Of a DNA stretch of 5,587 nt, positions 1 to 5,587 are shown in pieces. The stretch lies in assembly GCA_022837505.1 (NCBI GenBank), contig JALHFZ010000088.1:1-5587 (forward strand), in the 5' to 3' direction. Both the position numbers and the translations under genes were made by a program. Source of the stretch: Synergistaceae bacterium (GTDB lineage: Bacteria > Synergistota > Synergistia > Synergistales > Aminobacteriaceae). Below the pieces are notes generated by a model. The model did no database searches. It was not told the DNA's origin and saw only the letters and a list, made by a program, of their open reading frames with translations. Each line of letters starts with the position of its first letter. Position 1 is the first letter of the stretch.

Positions 1-579
1 CTCGCACAGCACCATCTTCCCCTCCAGCTTGCGGAAAAGGCAGAACTCCGTCACCACGACGCTCACCACGTTCTTCCCCGTCAGAGGGAGGGTGCATTTT
101 TTCACCAGCTTCGGCCGTCCCTTCTTGTCGCAGTGGGTGGTGGCCACGTAGACTTTTCTTGCCCCCGTCACGAGGTCCATGGCTCCCCCCATTCCGGGGA
201 CCATCTTTCCGGGGATCATCCAGTTGGCAAGATTCGCCTCGCTGTCCACCTCAAGGGCCCCGAGAACCGTGGCGTCGAGGTGTCCCCCCCGGATCAGCCC
301 GAAGCTCGTGTCGCTGGCCACGAGGCTCGACCCCGGCAGGAGGGAGAGGCACCGTCCCCCCGCACCGATGAAGCAGAGGTTGTCCACGTCGGGCTTCGGC
401 CCTGCCCCCACCACTCCGTTCTCCGTCTGCATGACCACGGAGACCCCCTCGGGGATGTAGTCCGAGACCAGGGTGGGGATGCCGATGCCGAGGTTCACGA
501 CTGAACCGTCCTCGAAGTCGAGGGCGATTCTCTTGGCGATTCGATGGCGGATCACTTCTTCGCTAAGTTCGGGAAGCAT
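1..579 (-). CDS. atoA: 3-oxoacid CoA-transferase subunit B (AtoA/ScoB family), 3' end cut by window edge
   Basis: This is the beta subunit of a class I CoA-transferase, which with subunit A moves CoA between an acyl-CoA donor (such as acetyl-CoA) and a 3-oxo or short-chain acid in the cytoplasm. The frame is open from the ATG at 579 to position 1, giving 193 codons. E. coli AtoA, from memory, has 216 residues, so about 25 C-terminal residues are missing. Visible family blocks are NLGIGIPT (29-36), QTENG (51-55) holding the expected catalytic glutamate E53 that forms the glutamyl-CoA intermediate, LIRGGHLDATVLGALEVD, and ANWMIPGKMVPGMGGAMDL. The block order and wording match AtoA closely. The motif reads TENG where SENG is usual. 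The start is set by an AAAGGAGA site nine bases or so upstream. The gene begins inside the last codons of subunit A (17-nt overlap), as expected for an obligate heteromer. Exact acid specificity is unknown; alternatives are butyrate-acetoacetate CoA-transferase (CtfB) or YodR. Confidence 0.93.
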   Translation of the reverse strand, partial: MLPELSEEVIRHRIAKRIALDFEDGSVVNLGIGIPTLVSDYIPEGVSVVMQTENGVVGAGPKPDVDNLCFIGAGGRCLSLLPGSSLVASDTSFGLIRGGHLDATVLGALEVDSEANLANWMIPGKMVPGMGGAMDLVTGARKVYVATTHCDKKGRPKLVKKCTLPLTGKNVVSVVVTEFCLFRKLEGKMVLCE

Positions 580-1270
580 AGTATCCGTCTCCTTTCAAAA
601 CGAGAATATCCACGAGGATCCCCGGGGTGACGATCTCGTTGGCGTCCAGTTCTCCCGGGGGAACGATGGCGTCCACCTCGGCGATGACAAGGTCCGCTGC
701 CGTAGCCATGGCCGGGTTGAAGTTCCGGTTCGTTCCGAAGTAGGTGAGGTTTCCCCACCGGTCGGCCCGGTACCCCCGGATCAGGGCCACATCGGCCTTG
801 AGAGGAAGTTCGAGGATGTATCTTTTGCCGTCCACCTCGATAATCTGTTTCCCCTCCTCGTGAACGGTTCCCACTCCCGTGGGGGTGAGTACGCCGCCGA
901 GGCCGAAGCCGCCGCAGCGGATCCGCTCCACGAAGGACCCCTGGGGGACGAGCTCCAGTTCGAGCACACCTTCGTTAAAGAGCTGCTGGGTGGCCTTGTT
1001 GAGTCCCACGTGGGAGGCCGTGACCTTGCGGACCTGGCGGTTCACCACGAGCTTGCCGTGCCCCACCCCCTCGGGGTGGGTTTCGTTGGCATAGAGGGTA
1101 TCGTTGGAGATCAGGTGAAGATCTCCCGTTCCCTGGGCGACAAGGGCGTCGATGAGGGTATAGGGAACTCCGCCGTAGTTGAACCCTCCCACCATGAGGG
1201 ATGACCCCTCTTTTATGTGGGTCGCCGCCTCTTCTGCGGACATGACCGGTTTTATGAGCTTCCGCGTCAT
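563..1270 (-). CDS. atoD: 3-oxoacid CoA-transferase subunit A (AtoD/ScoA family)
   Basis: This is the alpha subunit of the heteromeric CoA-transferase, acting with the overlapping subunit B to activate an oxo acid or short-chain fatty acid to its CoA ester. From the ATG at 1270 it has 235 residues, slightly longer than E. coli AtoD (about 220, from memory). Family signatures seen are the glycine-rich EGSSLMVGGFNYGGVP (21-36), LVPQGSFVERIRCGG (97-111), GVLTPTGVGT, LIRGYRADRWGNLTY and NFNPAMATAADLVIAEV, in the AtoD order. The frame could be extended to a GTG at 1282, but that GTG shares its first base with the AAGGAGG site, so the ATG at 1270 (11-base spacing) is preferred; an ATG at 1243 has no ribosome site. 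The gap to the permease stop is 16 bases, so co-transcription is very likely. The substrate could be acetoacetate, butyrate or another 3-oxo acid; the aminotransferase in the same operon favours an oxo acid made by transamination (inference). Confidence 0.93.
   Translation of the reverse strand: MTRKLIKPVMSAEEAATHIKEGSSLMVGGFNYGGVPYTLIDALVAQGTGDLHLISNDTLYANETHPEGVGHGKLVVNRQVRKVTASHVGLNKATQQLFNEGVLELELVPQGSFVERIRCGGFGLGGVLTPTGVGTVHEEGKQIIEVDGKRYILELPLKADVALIRGYRADRWGNLTYFGTNRNFNPAMATAADLVIAEVDAIVPPGELDANEIVTPGILVDILVLKGDGYYASRT
588..595 (-). promoter_or_regulatory. Ribosome binding site of CoA-transferase subunit B
   Basis: AAAGGAGA on the minus strand lies 8 bases before the ATG at 579 and sits within the coding sequence of subunit A. 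It supports this start and implies that ribosomes finishing subunit A restart at once on subunit B. Confidence 0.7.
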
Positions 1271-1281
1271 GAAAATGGACA

Positions 1282-1288
1282 CCTCCTT
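1282..1288 (-). promoter_or_regulatory. Ribosome binding site of CoA-transferase subunit A, fused to the permease stop codon
   Basis: AAGGAGG on the minus strand is a near-perfect anti-SD match. Its first two bases are the last two of the permease TAA stop (1287-1289). It excludes the GTG at 1282 as a start and points to the ATG at 1270. Confidence 0.8.
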
Positions 1289-3251
1289 AAGTATTTATGC
1301 TGCCTGAGTGAGGGGAGGCCTTTTTACGCAGGGCCGCCTTCCTCTGCTGCAGCAGAAAGACCCCTACGAGAATGGCCAGGGAGAGCAGGTCAGTGCTCGT
1401 GTTGGGGACGATGAGAAGAAAGGGCGTCAGCAGCAGGGCAGCCCTTTCAGGAAGGGTGAGGGGCGCGATGTAGTACCCCTGCACGGCGGCGGAGAGGCCG
1501 ATGACCGCCATGAGGGCCGTGAGGAAGGAGAGGCCGATCTGCAGTATATTCCCCTGAAAGAGAAGATGGGGGTTGTAGACGAACATGTAGGGAACTAAAA
1601 AGCCCGCCGAAGCGGTGGCAAGGGCGGTGAACCCCGTCTTGATGGCGTTGCTCCCCGAGATGCCCGCGGCGGCATAGGTGGCGAGGGCTACCGGGGGCGT
1701 CACGTCGGCGAGGACGCCGAAATAGAGGCAGAAAAGGTGGGCCGACATGAGGGGGATCCCCATCTGGAAGAGGGCGGGGGCGGCCAGGGTGGAGGTGATG
1801 ATGTACTGAGCGGTGGTGGGTACGCCCATGCCGAGGATGATGGAGCCGATCATGGTGAGGAAGAGGGCCAGGGGGAGGATCCCTCCCGAGAGGCTGATGA
1901 CGAAGGAGGAGAAGGCGAGCCCGATCCCCGTGATGCCGATGACCCCGATGACGAGCCCCGAGCATGCGCAGGCGGCCGCCACTTCCACGGCCCCGAGGCC
2001 GCCGTCGATAAGGGCCTGGAGGGTCCGCTTCGGCGTCATCCGGTATTCTTTCTTCCCGAGCCAGGAGACACCCACCATGAGGATGATGGACCAGAAGACG
2101 GCCTTCACGGCGGAGTACCCCAGGGCCAGGAAGACCACGAGGGTGATGATGGGGATGATGAGATGCCACCCCTCCTTGAGAACCTTGCCCGCCTTGGGGA
2201 TATTTTCGAGAGGGATTCCCTTCATTCCTCTCTTGCCCGCCCGGAAATGGACCATGGCTATGATGGAGATGAAGTAGAGGGTCGCCGGAAGGGCTGCCGC
2301 CACGACGATGTCCCAGTAGGAGATGCCGAGGAACTGGGCCATGATGAAGGCCGCCGCTCCCATGACGGGGGGCATGACCTGTCCGCCCGTGGAGGCTGCA
2401 GCGACCACTGCACCGGCGAATTCAGGACGGTACCCTGATTTTTTCATGAGAGGGATTGTGAAGGCCCCTGTGGTGACGGCGTTTGCGACGGAGCTTCCCG
2501 AGACAGTCCCCATGAGGGCGCTCGCCACCACGGCGGCCTTTCCCGAGCCGCCCTGGCTGCGGCCCGTGAGGGCCAGAGAGAGATCGATGAAGAACTGCCC
2601 CGCCCCCGATACGCTCAGGATTGCGCCGAAGAGGACGAAGAGAAAGATAAAGGAGGCCGAGACCCCCAGGGGGACGCCGAAGATGCCGTCAGTCCGCAGA
2701 TACTGAAAGGGAGCCAGTTCCGAAACCGGGAATCCGCCGTGGGCGAGCATCCCCGGAAAGTACGGACCGAAGAGGGCGTAGATGATGGCCACGATGGCGA
2801 CGATGGGGAGGGGCCACCCCATGGCCCGCCGCCCCGCCTCGATGACGAGGAGCACCATCATGATGCCGAGATAGATGTCCGATGTTGTGGGAATGCCCTC
2901 CCGCGTGGCGATTTCCGGCCAGTTGAATATGATGTTCAGGCATCCGCCGGCGAGCATCGCGGCGAGTACCCAGTCCCAGGGGTCGATTCTGTCTCTCGGC
3001 CTGGATTTCGACACGGGATAGATAAGAAAAATGAGGCTGCCCATGAACATCCAGTGGATGCTTCTCTGGTACATGGCGGCCCGAAGGCCGAAGGCTGCTG
3101 TATAGAGGTGGAAGATAGAAGCCGAGAGGGCGATGGCCGCAATAAGCCAATACTGCCACCCCGAAAGATTTCTTCTTCCCGAATCCACCACTTCCGCTGC
3201 CGGCAGAGGGGAAGGGATATTTTTCATGGAACGGTCAATTTCGCTGGTCAT
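1287..3251 (-). CDS. TRAP transporter fused permease (DctQM type, TAXI class)
   Basis: This is the inner-membrane part of a TRAP transporter, driving ion-coupled uptake of the ligand handed over by the binding protein encoded just upstream. It is 654 residues, the usual size for the fused small (DctQ-like) plus large (DctM-like) subunits found with TAXI binding proteins. The cytoplasmic N-terminus (about 1-30) is followed by many hydrophobic spans, the first near 33-55, 66-80, 92-110, 127-138 and 147-163. The DctM-like core shows SGSSVANAVTTG (251-262), GGQVMPPVMGAAAF (289-302), GMGVPTTAQYI (474-484) and DVTPPVALATYAAAGI (516-531), which are characteristic substrate- and ion-binding loop regions. 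Further spans follow near 575-592 and 605-635, then a short basic tail. The ATG at 3251 has a GGGAGGT site six bases upstream. Recognition is firm; the substrate is not predictable. TAXI systems studied elsewhere take up acids such as glutamate or 2-oxoglutarate. Confidence 0.95.
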   Translation of the reverse strand: MTSEIDRSMKNIPSPLPAAEVVDSGRRNLSGWQYWLIAAIALSASIFHLYTAAFGLRAAMYQRSIHWMFMGSLIFLIYPVSKSRPRDRIDPWDWVLAAMLAGGCLNIIFNWPEIATREGIPTTSDIYLGIMMVLLVIEAGRRAMGWPLPIVAIVAIIYALFGPYFPGMLAHGGFPVSELAPFQYLRTDGIFGVPLGVSASFIFLFVLFGAILSVSGAGQFFIDLSLALTGRSQGGSGKAAVVASALMGTVSGSSVANAVTTGAFTIPLMKKSGYRPEFAGAVVAAASTGGQVMPPVMGAAAFIMAQFLGISYWDIVVAAALPATLYFISIIAMVHFRAGKRGMKGIPLENIPKAGKVLKEGWHLIIPIITLVVFLALGYSAVKAVFWSIILMVGVSWLGKKEYRMTPKRTLQALIDGGLGAVEVAAACACSGLVIGVIGITGIGLAFSSFVISLSGGILPLALFLTMIGSIILGMGVPTTAQYIITSTLAAPALFQMGIPLMSAHLFCLYFGVLADVTPPVALATYAAAGISGSNAIKTGFTALATASAGFLVPYMFVYNPHLLFQGNILQIGLSFLTALMAVIGLSAAVQGYYIAPLTLPERAALLLTPFLLIVPNTSTDLLSLAILVGVFLLQQRKAALRKKASPHSGSINT

Positions 3252-3257
3252 CGATGA

Positions 3258-3264
3258 ACCTCCC
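3258..3264 (-). promoter_or_regulatory. Ribosome binding site of the TRAP permease
   Basis: GGGAGGT on the minus strand lies 6 bases before the ATG at 3251, which decides for this start over the later in-frame ATG at 3227. Confidence 0.75.
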
Positions 3265-3293
3265 GGTGTATAAAGAATGGAATTTCCTGCTGA

Positions 3294-3328
3294 AGCGAAC
3301 CGGGCGGAGGTACTCCGCCCGGTTCGCT
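3294..3328. other. Perfect 16-bp inverted repeat between binding-protein and permease genes (mRNA hairpin)
   Basis: The arms AGCGAACCGGGCGGAG (3294-3309) and its exact reverse complement (3313-3328) flank a 3-base loop. In RNA the innermost pairs would probably open to a 5-base loop. It starts 11 bases after the stop codon of the binding-protein gene and ends about 30 bases before the permease ribosome site. On the minus strand it is followed by TCAGCAGG and not by a T-run, so it lacks the second half of an intrinsic terminator. A likely role is to protect the 3' end of the binding-protein message or partly reduce read-through, so that binding protein outnumbers permease, as known for hairpins between malE and malF (inference). 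Confidence 0.8.
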
Positions 3329-3339
3329 CTGGGCGCTGC

Positions 3340-4290
3340 TTATTTCATATCGATTCCCTTCTCTTTGAAGTACTTCTTCGCTCCGGGAGCGAACTCGGTG
3401 ATCCCCACGCTGGCCTCTTCGGGCACGAAGTGGGAGGCCTGCTGCGTGACGTTCATGAACTTCTCCCTGTTCTCGATAAGGACCTTCACGAGGTCGTAGG
3501 AGAGCTTCTCGTCCATGGTGTTCCTGACCACGAGGTAGTTGCTGTCGGCGATGGTGCGGACGTCTTCCTTCACGCTTTCATAGGTCCCCGCCTTGATGGT
3601 GTAGGGGAGAAGGAAGGGGTTGTCCGTGATGACCTTCTGAACGAGCTCTTCAGAGAGGGGGACCAGTACAACGTCCCGCTGAGCGGCTACTTCGAGCACG
3701 GCAGAACCGGGGGCCGCGAAGTTCCAGAAGACGGCGTCCACGTTCCCGTCCTTCAGTGCCATGACCCCTTCGGGCTGGGTAAGCTGCTGTTTCGTGAAAT
3801 CCTTTTCAGCATCGATCCCTGCTGCCTTGAGGATGAGCATGGTGAGGATCTGGTCCCCTCCGCCGGGAGCTCCCACGGAGACCTTCTTCCCCTTGATGTC
3901 CTCGAGCTTCGTGATTCCCGACCCCTTCACGGTGACGAGGTGCTGGGGGGCGGGGTACATGTTCATGAGGATCTGAAGGGGAAGCTTTCCGTCGGGCTCG
4001 AAGGCCTCTATGCCGTTGATGGCCTGGTAGAGGGCCGAACCCATGGACATGCCGATCTGGGCCCGGTCAGCCGCGACGAGGCGGTTATTCTCCCGGGATG
4101 CGGAGGTGGACCGGGACGTGGCCTTCACGTCGATGCCGGCATTGGAAAGCACCTCCGCCATGGCACCGCCGAGGGGGTAGTAGGTTCCTCCCACGCCGCC
4201 GCTGCCGATGGTGATAAAGGTTGCCGAGAAACCTGCTGACGCCATAACGAGGAGCCCGATGAGTGCGAGTGCAAGAGTTCTTTTCTTCAT
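3340..4290 (-). CDS. TAXI family TRAP transporter substrate-binding protein
   Basis: This is the periplasmic receptor that captures the ligand and delivers it to the fused permease encoded directly downstream. It has 316 residues, normal for the family. A Sec signal peptide is clear: KKR at 2-4, hydrophobic core to about residue 16, with cleavage likely after A19 or A23. There is no lipobox cysteine, so the protein should be soluble in the periplasm of a two-membrane cell. The mature part opens with the TAXI hallmark ITIGSGGVGGTYYPLGG (26-42), followed by NNRLVAADRAQIG (68-80), DIKGKKVSVGAPGGG (131-145), the DAVFWNFAAPG hinge region (185-195), and a C-terminal FAPGAKKYFKEKG block (300-312) that matches the usual PGA-x-x-Y end. 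An AGGGAGGT-type site supports the ATG at 4290. The aminotransferase stop is 43 bases upstream with no terminator between. TAXI proteins are known to bind glutamate or 2-oxoglutarate in a few cases; the ligand here is unknown. Confidence 0.95.
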   Translation of the reverse strand: MKKRTLALALIGLLVMASAGFSATFITIGSGGVGGTYYPLGGAMAEVLSNAGIDVKATSRSTSASRENNRLVAADRAQIGMSMGSALYQAINGIEAFEPDGKLPLQILMNMYPAPQHLVTVKGSGITKLEDIKGKKVSVGAPGGGDQILTMLILKAAGIDAEKDFTKQQLTQPEGVMALKDGNVDAVFWNFAAPGSAVLEVAAQRDVVLVPLSEELVQKVITDNPFLLPYTIKAGTYESVKEDVRTIADSNYLVVRNTMDEKLSYDLVKVLIENREKFMNVTQQASHFVPEEASVGITEFAPGAKKYFKEKGIDMK

Positions 4291-4299
4291 GAACTTTTT

Positions 4300-4306
4300 A
4301 CCTCCC
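4300..4306 (-). promoter_or_regulatory. Ribosome binding site of the TAXI binding protein
   Basis: GGGAGGT on the minus strand lies 9 bases before the ATG at 4290, within the 43-base gap after the aminotransferase gene. It is the same sequence as the site before the permease. Confidence 0.75.
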
Positions 4307-4333
4307 TTTCATGGATGAAACTGTTTTCCCTTC

Positions 4334-5587
4334 CTATGCTTTCCCTTTGAGCGCTTCCGCGGCGGCCTTCAGCCCTCCGAGGAGGCGGCTTTTCATCTCC
4401 TCCAGCTCTTCCGCGGTGGATACCAGGGGAGGGGCGAAGAGGAACTGGTCCCCAGCCACGCCGCCGATCTGGCCCGTGCCGGGGTAGATCACGAGCCCCC
4501 GCTTCATGCATTCCTCCGTCACGAGGGCGGCGGCCTTCACCGACGGAGAAAAGGGCCTTTTCGTTTCCCTGTCCGCCACGATCTCCATCCCCCGCATGAG
4601 GCCCATCCCCCGGACTTCGCCGATAATGGGGATGTCAAGAAATTCGGGGATCATGCCGTCAAACTGCCGCCCCCGTTCGGCCGCGTTTTCAATGGTCCTG
4701 TTTTTCTTCATGTACTGAATGGTCGCCACGACCGCCGCGGCCGTGACAGGGTTTCCGTTGTAGGTATGGCCGTGCTGGAAGGAGCCGCTGCCGTCCCGGA
4801 TCATGGAAGCGATCTTCTCCGTCACCACCATGGCACCCACGGGGGAATATCCTCCCGAAAGGGCCTTGGCCGAGCAGATCATGTCGGGGGTCACGTTCCA
4901 GTGCTGGGTGCAGAAGGCCTTACCGGTCCTGCCCATGCCAGTCATGATCTCGTCCGCTATGAGCAGCACGTCGTACTTCGTGCAGATCTCCCGGATAATG
5001 GGCCAGTACTCCTTCGGCGGATGAAGTCCGCCCACGGTAGACCCCACGATCGGCTCCGCCACGAAGGCGGCAACCCGCTCGGCCCCGAGGCGCAGAATTT
5101 CTTCCTCAAGGGCATGGGCGCAGGCGACGCCGCATTCAGGGTAGGTTAGGTTCAGAGGGCAGCGGTAGCAGTAGTGGGTGCAGATCTTCGGGAACTCCTT
5201 GAAAATGGGGGCGAAGGTCCGCCGCCTGGCCATGCTTCCGGCCAGCCCCATGGTGCCCGTGGTGCTTCCGTGATAGGAGTTCCATCGGGCGATGATCTCG
5301 GTCTTGCCCGACCCCTTGCCGTCCCGCTCGACGAAGTACTGAATCGCCATCTTCATGGCGGACTCTATGGCCTCGCTGCCGCCGCTCACGAACCATACGT
5401 AGTCGAGCCCCTCCTGGGTCAGGGAGCTCAACTCCTTCGCCGCCTCCACGGAGACGGTGTTGTTCCACCGGGAGGGGTGGGCGAACTCCATGGTGAGCAG
5501 CTGGGAATACATGGCGTCGGCGATTTCCTTCACGCCGTGGCCGATGCTCGAGAGCAGCGCTCCGCAGCACCCGTCGATATAGGCCTT
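4334..5587 (-). CDS. Class III PLP-dependent aminotransferase, N-terminus cut by window edge
   Basis: This fold-type I enzyme transfers an amino group between an amine or amino acid and an oxo acid in the cytoplasm. The frame is open to the right edge, giving 417 visible residues; AYIDGCCGALLSSIGHG upstream of the GTG at 5533 is typical class III sequence, so the true start lies outside, probably 25-40 codons away. Numbering from the first visible residue: the PLP phosphate loop GGSEAIESAMK is at 69-79, the cofactor-stacking YHG at 105-107, the aspartate of IADEIMTGMGRTG at D212, the Schiff-base lysine of SAKALSGGY at K241, and the HTYNGNP phosphate contact at 274-280. All key residues are present, so it should be active. 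A cysteine-rich stretch (C136, C140, C143, C152, C156) sits mid-protein. The ending GDQFLFAPPLVST resembles the YodT/YhxA-like subgroup often labelled 'aspartate aminotransferase family'. Its co-location with a 3-oxoacid CoA-transferase suggests a 3-oxo-acid product, hence a beta-amino acid substrate (inference). GABA, taurine or polyamine donors are alternatives. Confidence 0.93.
   Translation of the reverse strand, partial: KAYIDGCCGALLSSIGHGVKEIADAMYSQLLTMEFAHPSRWNNTVSVEAAKELSSLTQEGLDYVWFVSGGSEAIESAMKMAIQYFVERDGKGSGKTEIIARWNSYHGSTTGTMGLAGSMARRRTFAPIFKEFPKICTHYCYRCPLNLTYPECGVACAHALEEEILRLGAERVAAFVAEPIVGSTVGGLHPPKEYWPIIREICTKYDVLLIADEIMTGMGRTGKAFCTQHWNVTPDMICSAKALSGGYSPVGAMVVTEKIASMIRDGSGSFQHGHTYNGNPVTAAAVVATIQYMKKNRTIENAAERGRQFDGMIPEFLDIPIIGEVRGMGLMRGMEIVADRETKRPFSPSVKAAALVTEECMKRGLVIYPGTGQIGGVAGDQFLFAPPLVSTAEELEEMKSRLLGGLKAAAEALKGKA

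Noticed and set aside
3267..3295. Possible internal promoter for the permease (TATACA as a -10 box on the minus strand)
   Set aside because: At the right spacing (17 bases) the -35 position reads CTTCAG, matching the consensus at only one of six bases, so support is too weak.
3294..3328. Reading the hairpin as a rho-independent terminator
   Set aside because: No T-run follows on either strand, and the downstream permease needs the upstream transcript because no convincing promoter lies in between.
3277..4239. Long plus-strand open frame of 320 codons opposite the TAXI gene, and similar ones at 473-1204 and 1737-2438
   Set aside because: They lie antisense to well-recognised genes, have low-complexity, Gly/Asp/Glu/His-rich products and no family resemblance. 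They arise from G/C third-position bias in the real genes.
4307..4320. Short palindrome TTTCATGGATGAAA before the TAXI gene
   Set aside because: Six-base, AT-rich arms with a two-base centre form no stable hairpin, and there is only one copy; it could be an operator but nothing supports that.
5531..5533. GTG as the true start of the aminotransferase
   Set aside because: The frame stays open to the edge and the 18 upstream codons encode typical class III aminotransferase sequence (AYIDGCCG, SIGHG), so the start lies outside the window.
5513..5533. GSEAIE in the PLP loop and other small deviations in the aminotransferase as signs of inactivity
   Set aside because: The phosphate-loop variation at that position is common in the family as I recall it, and the catalytic lysine, aspartate and phosphate-binding residues are all present.

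Overview
The window holds five genes, all on the minus strand and tightly packed. It looks like the middle of one operon, cut at both ends. In transcription order (high to low coordinates) they are: a PLP-dependent class III aminotransferase (start lies beyond the right edge), the TAXI-type substrate-binding protein of a TRAP transporter, its fused DctQM membrane permease, and subunits A and B of an AtoD/AtoA-type 3-oxoacid CoA-transferase (the end of subunit B lies beyond the left edge). The gaps between genes are 43, 35 plus 53 around a hairpin, 16 and -17 bases. No stretch over 300 bases lacks a gene, and no RNA gene, mobile element, CRISPR array or promoter was recognised.

Organism: bacterial, GC-rich (about 60% by eye), with strong G/C third-position bias and clear Shine-Dalgarno sites (AAGGAGG, GGGAGGT). 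A TAXI-TRAP importer next to an aminotransferase and a CoA-transferase suits an amino-acid- or organic-acid-fermenting anaerobe. Synergistota is my best guess, inferred from gene content and codon style and not proven.

How the genes may work together (inference): the secondary transporter takes up an amino or organic acid, the aminotransferase converts an amine to an oxo group, and the CoA-transferase activates the resulting oxo acid to its CoA thioester for thiolytic cleavage. The trio of aminotransferase plus CoA-transferase A and B resembles the Bacillus subtilis yodT-yodS-yodR arrangement linked to beta-lysine metabolism. This raises the possibility of a beta-amino-acid catabolic operon with its own importer. 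The substrate cannot be read from the sequence.

The main non-coding signal is a perfect 16-bp inverted repeat with a 3-nt loop between the binding-protein and permease genes. It has no T-tract, so it is more likely an mRNA-stabilising or attenuating hairpin than a terminator. No clearly new system is visible; the individual protein families are all known.
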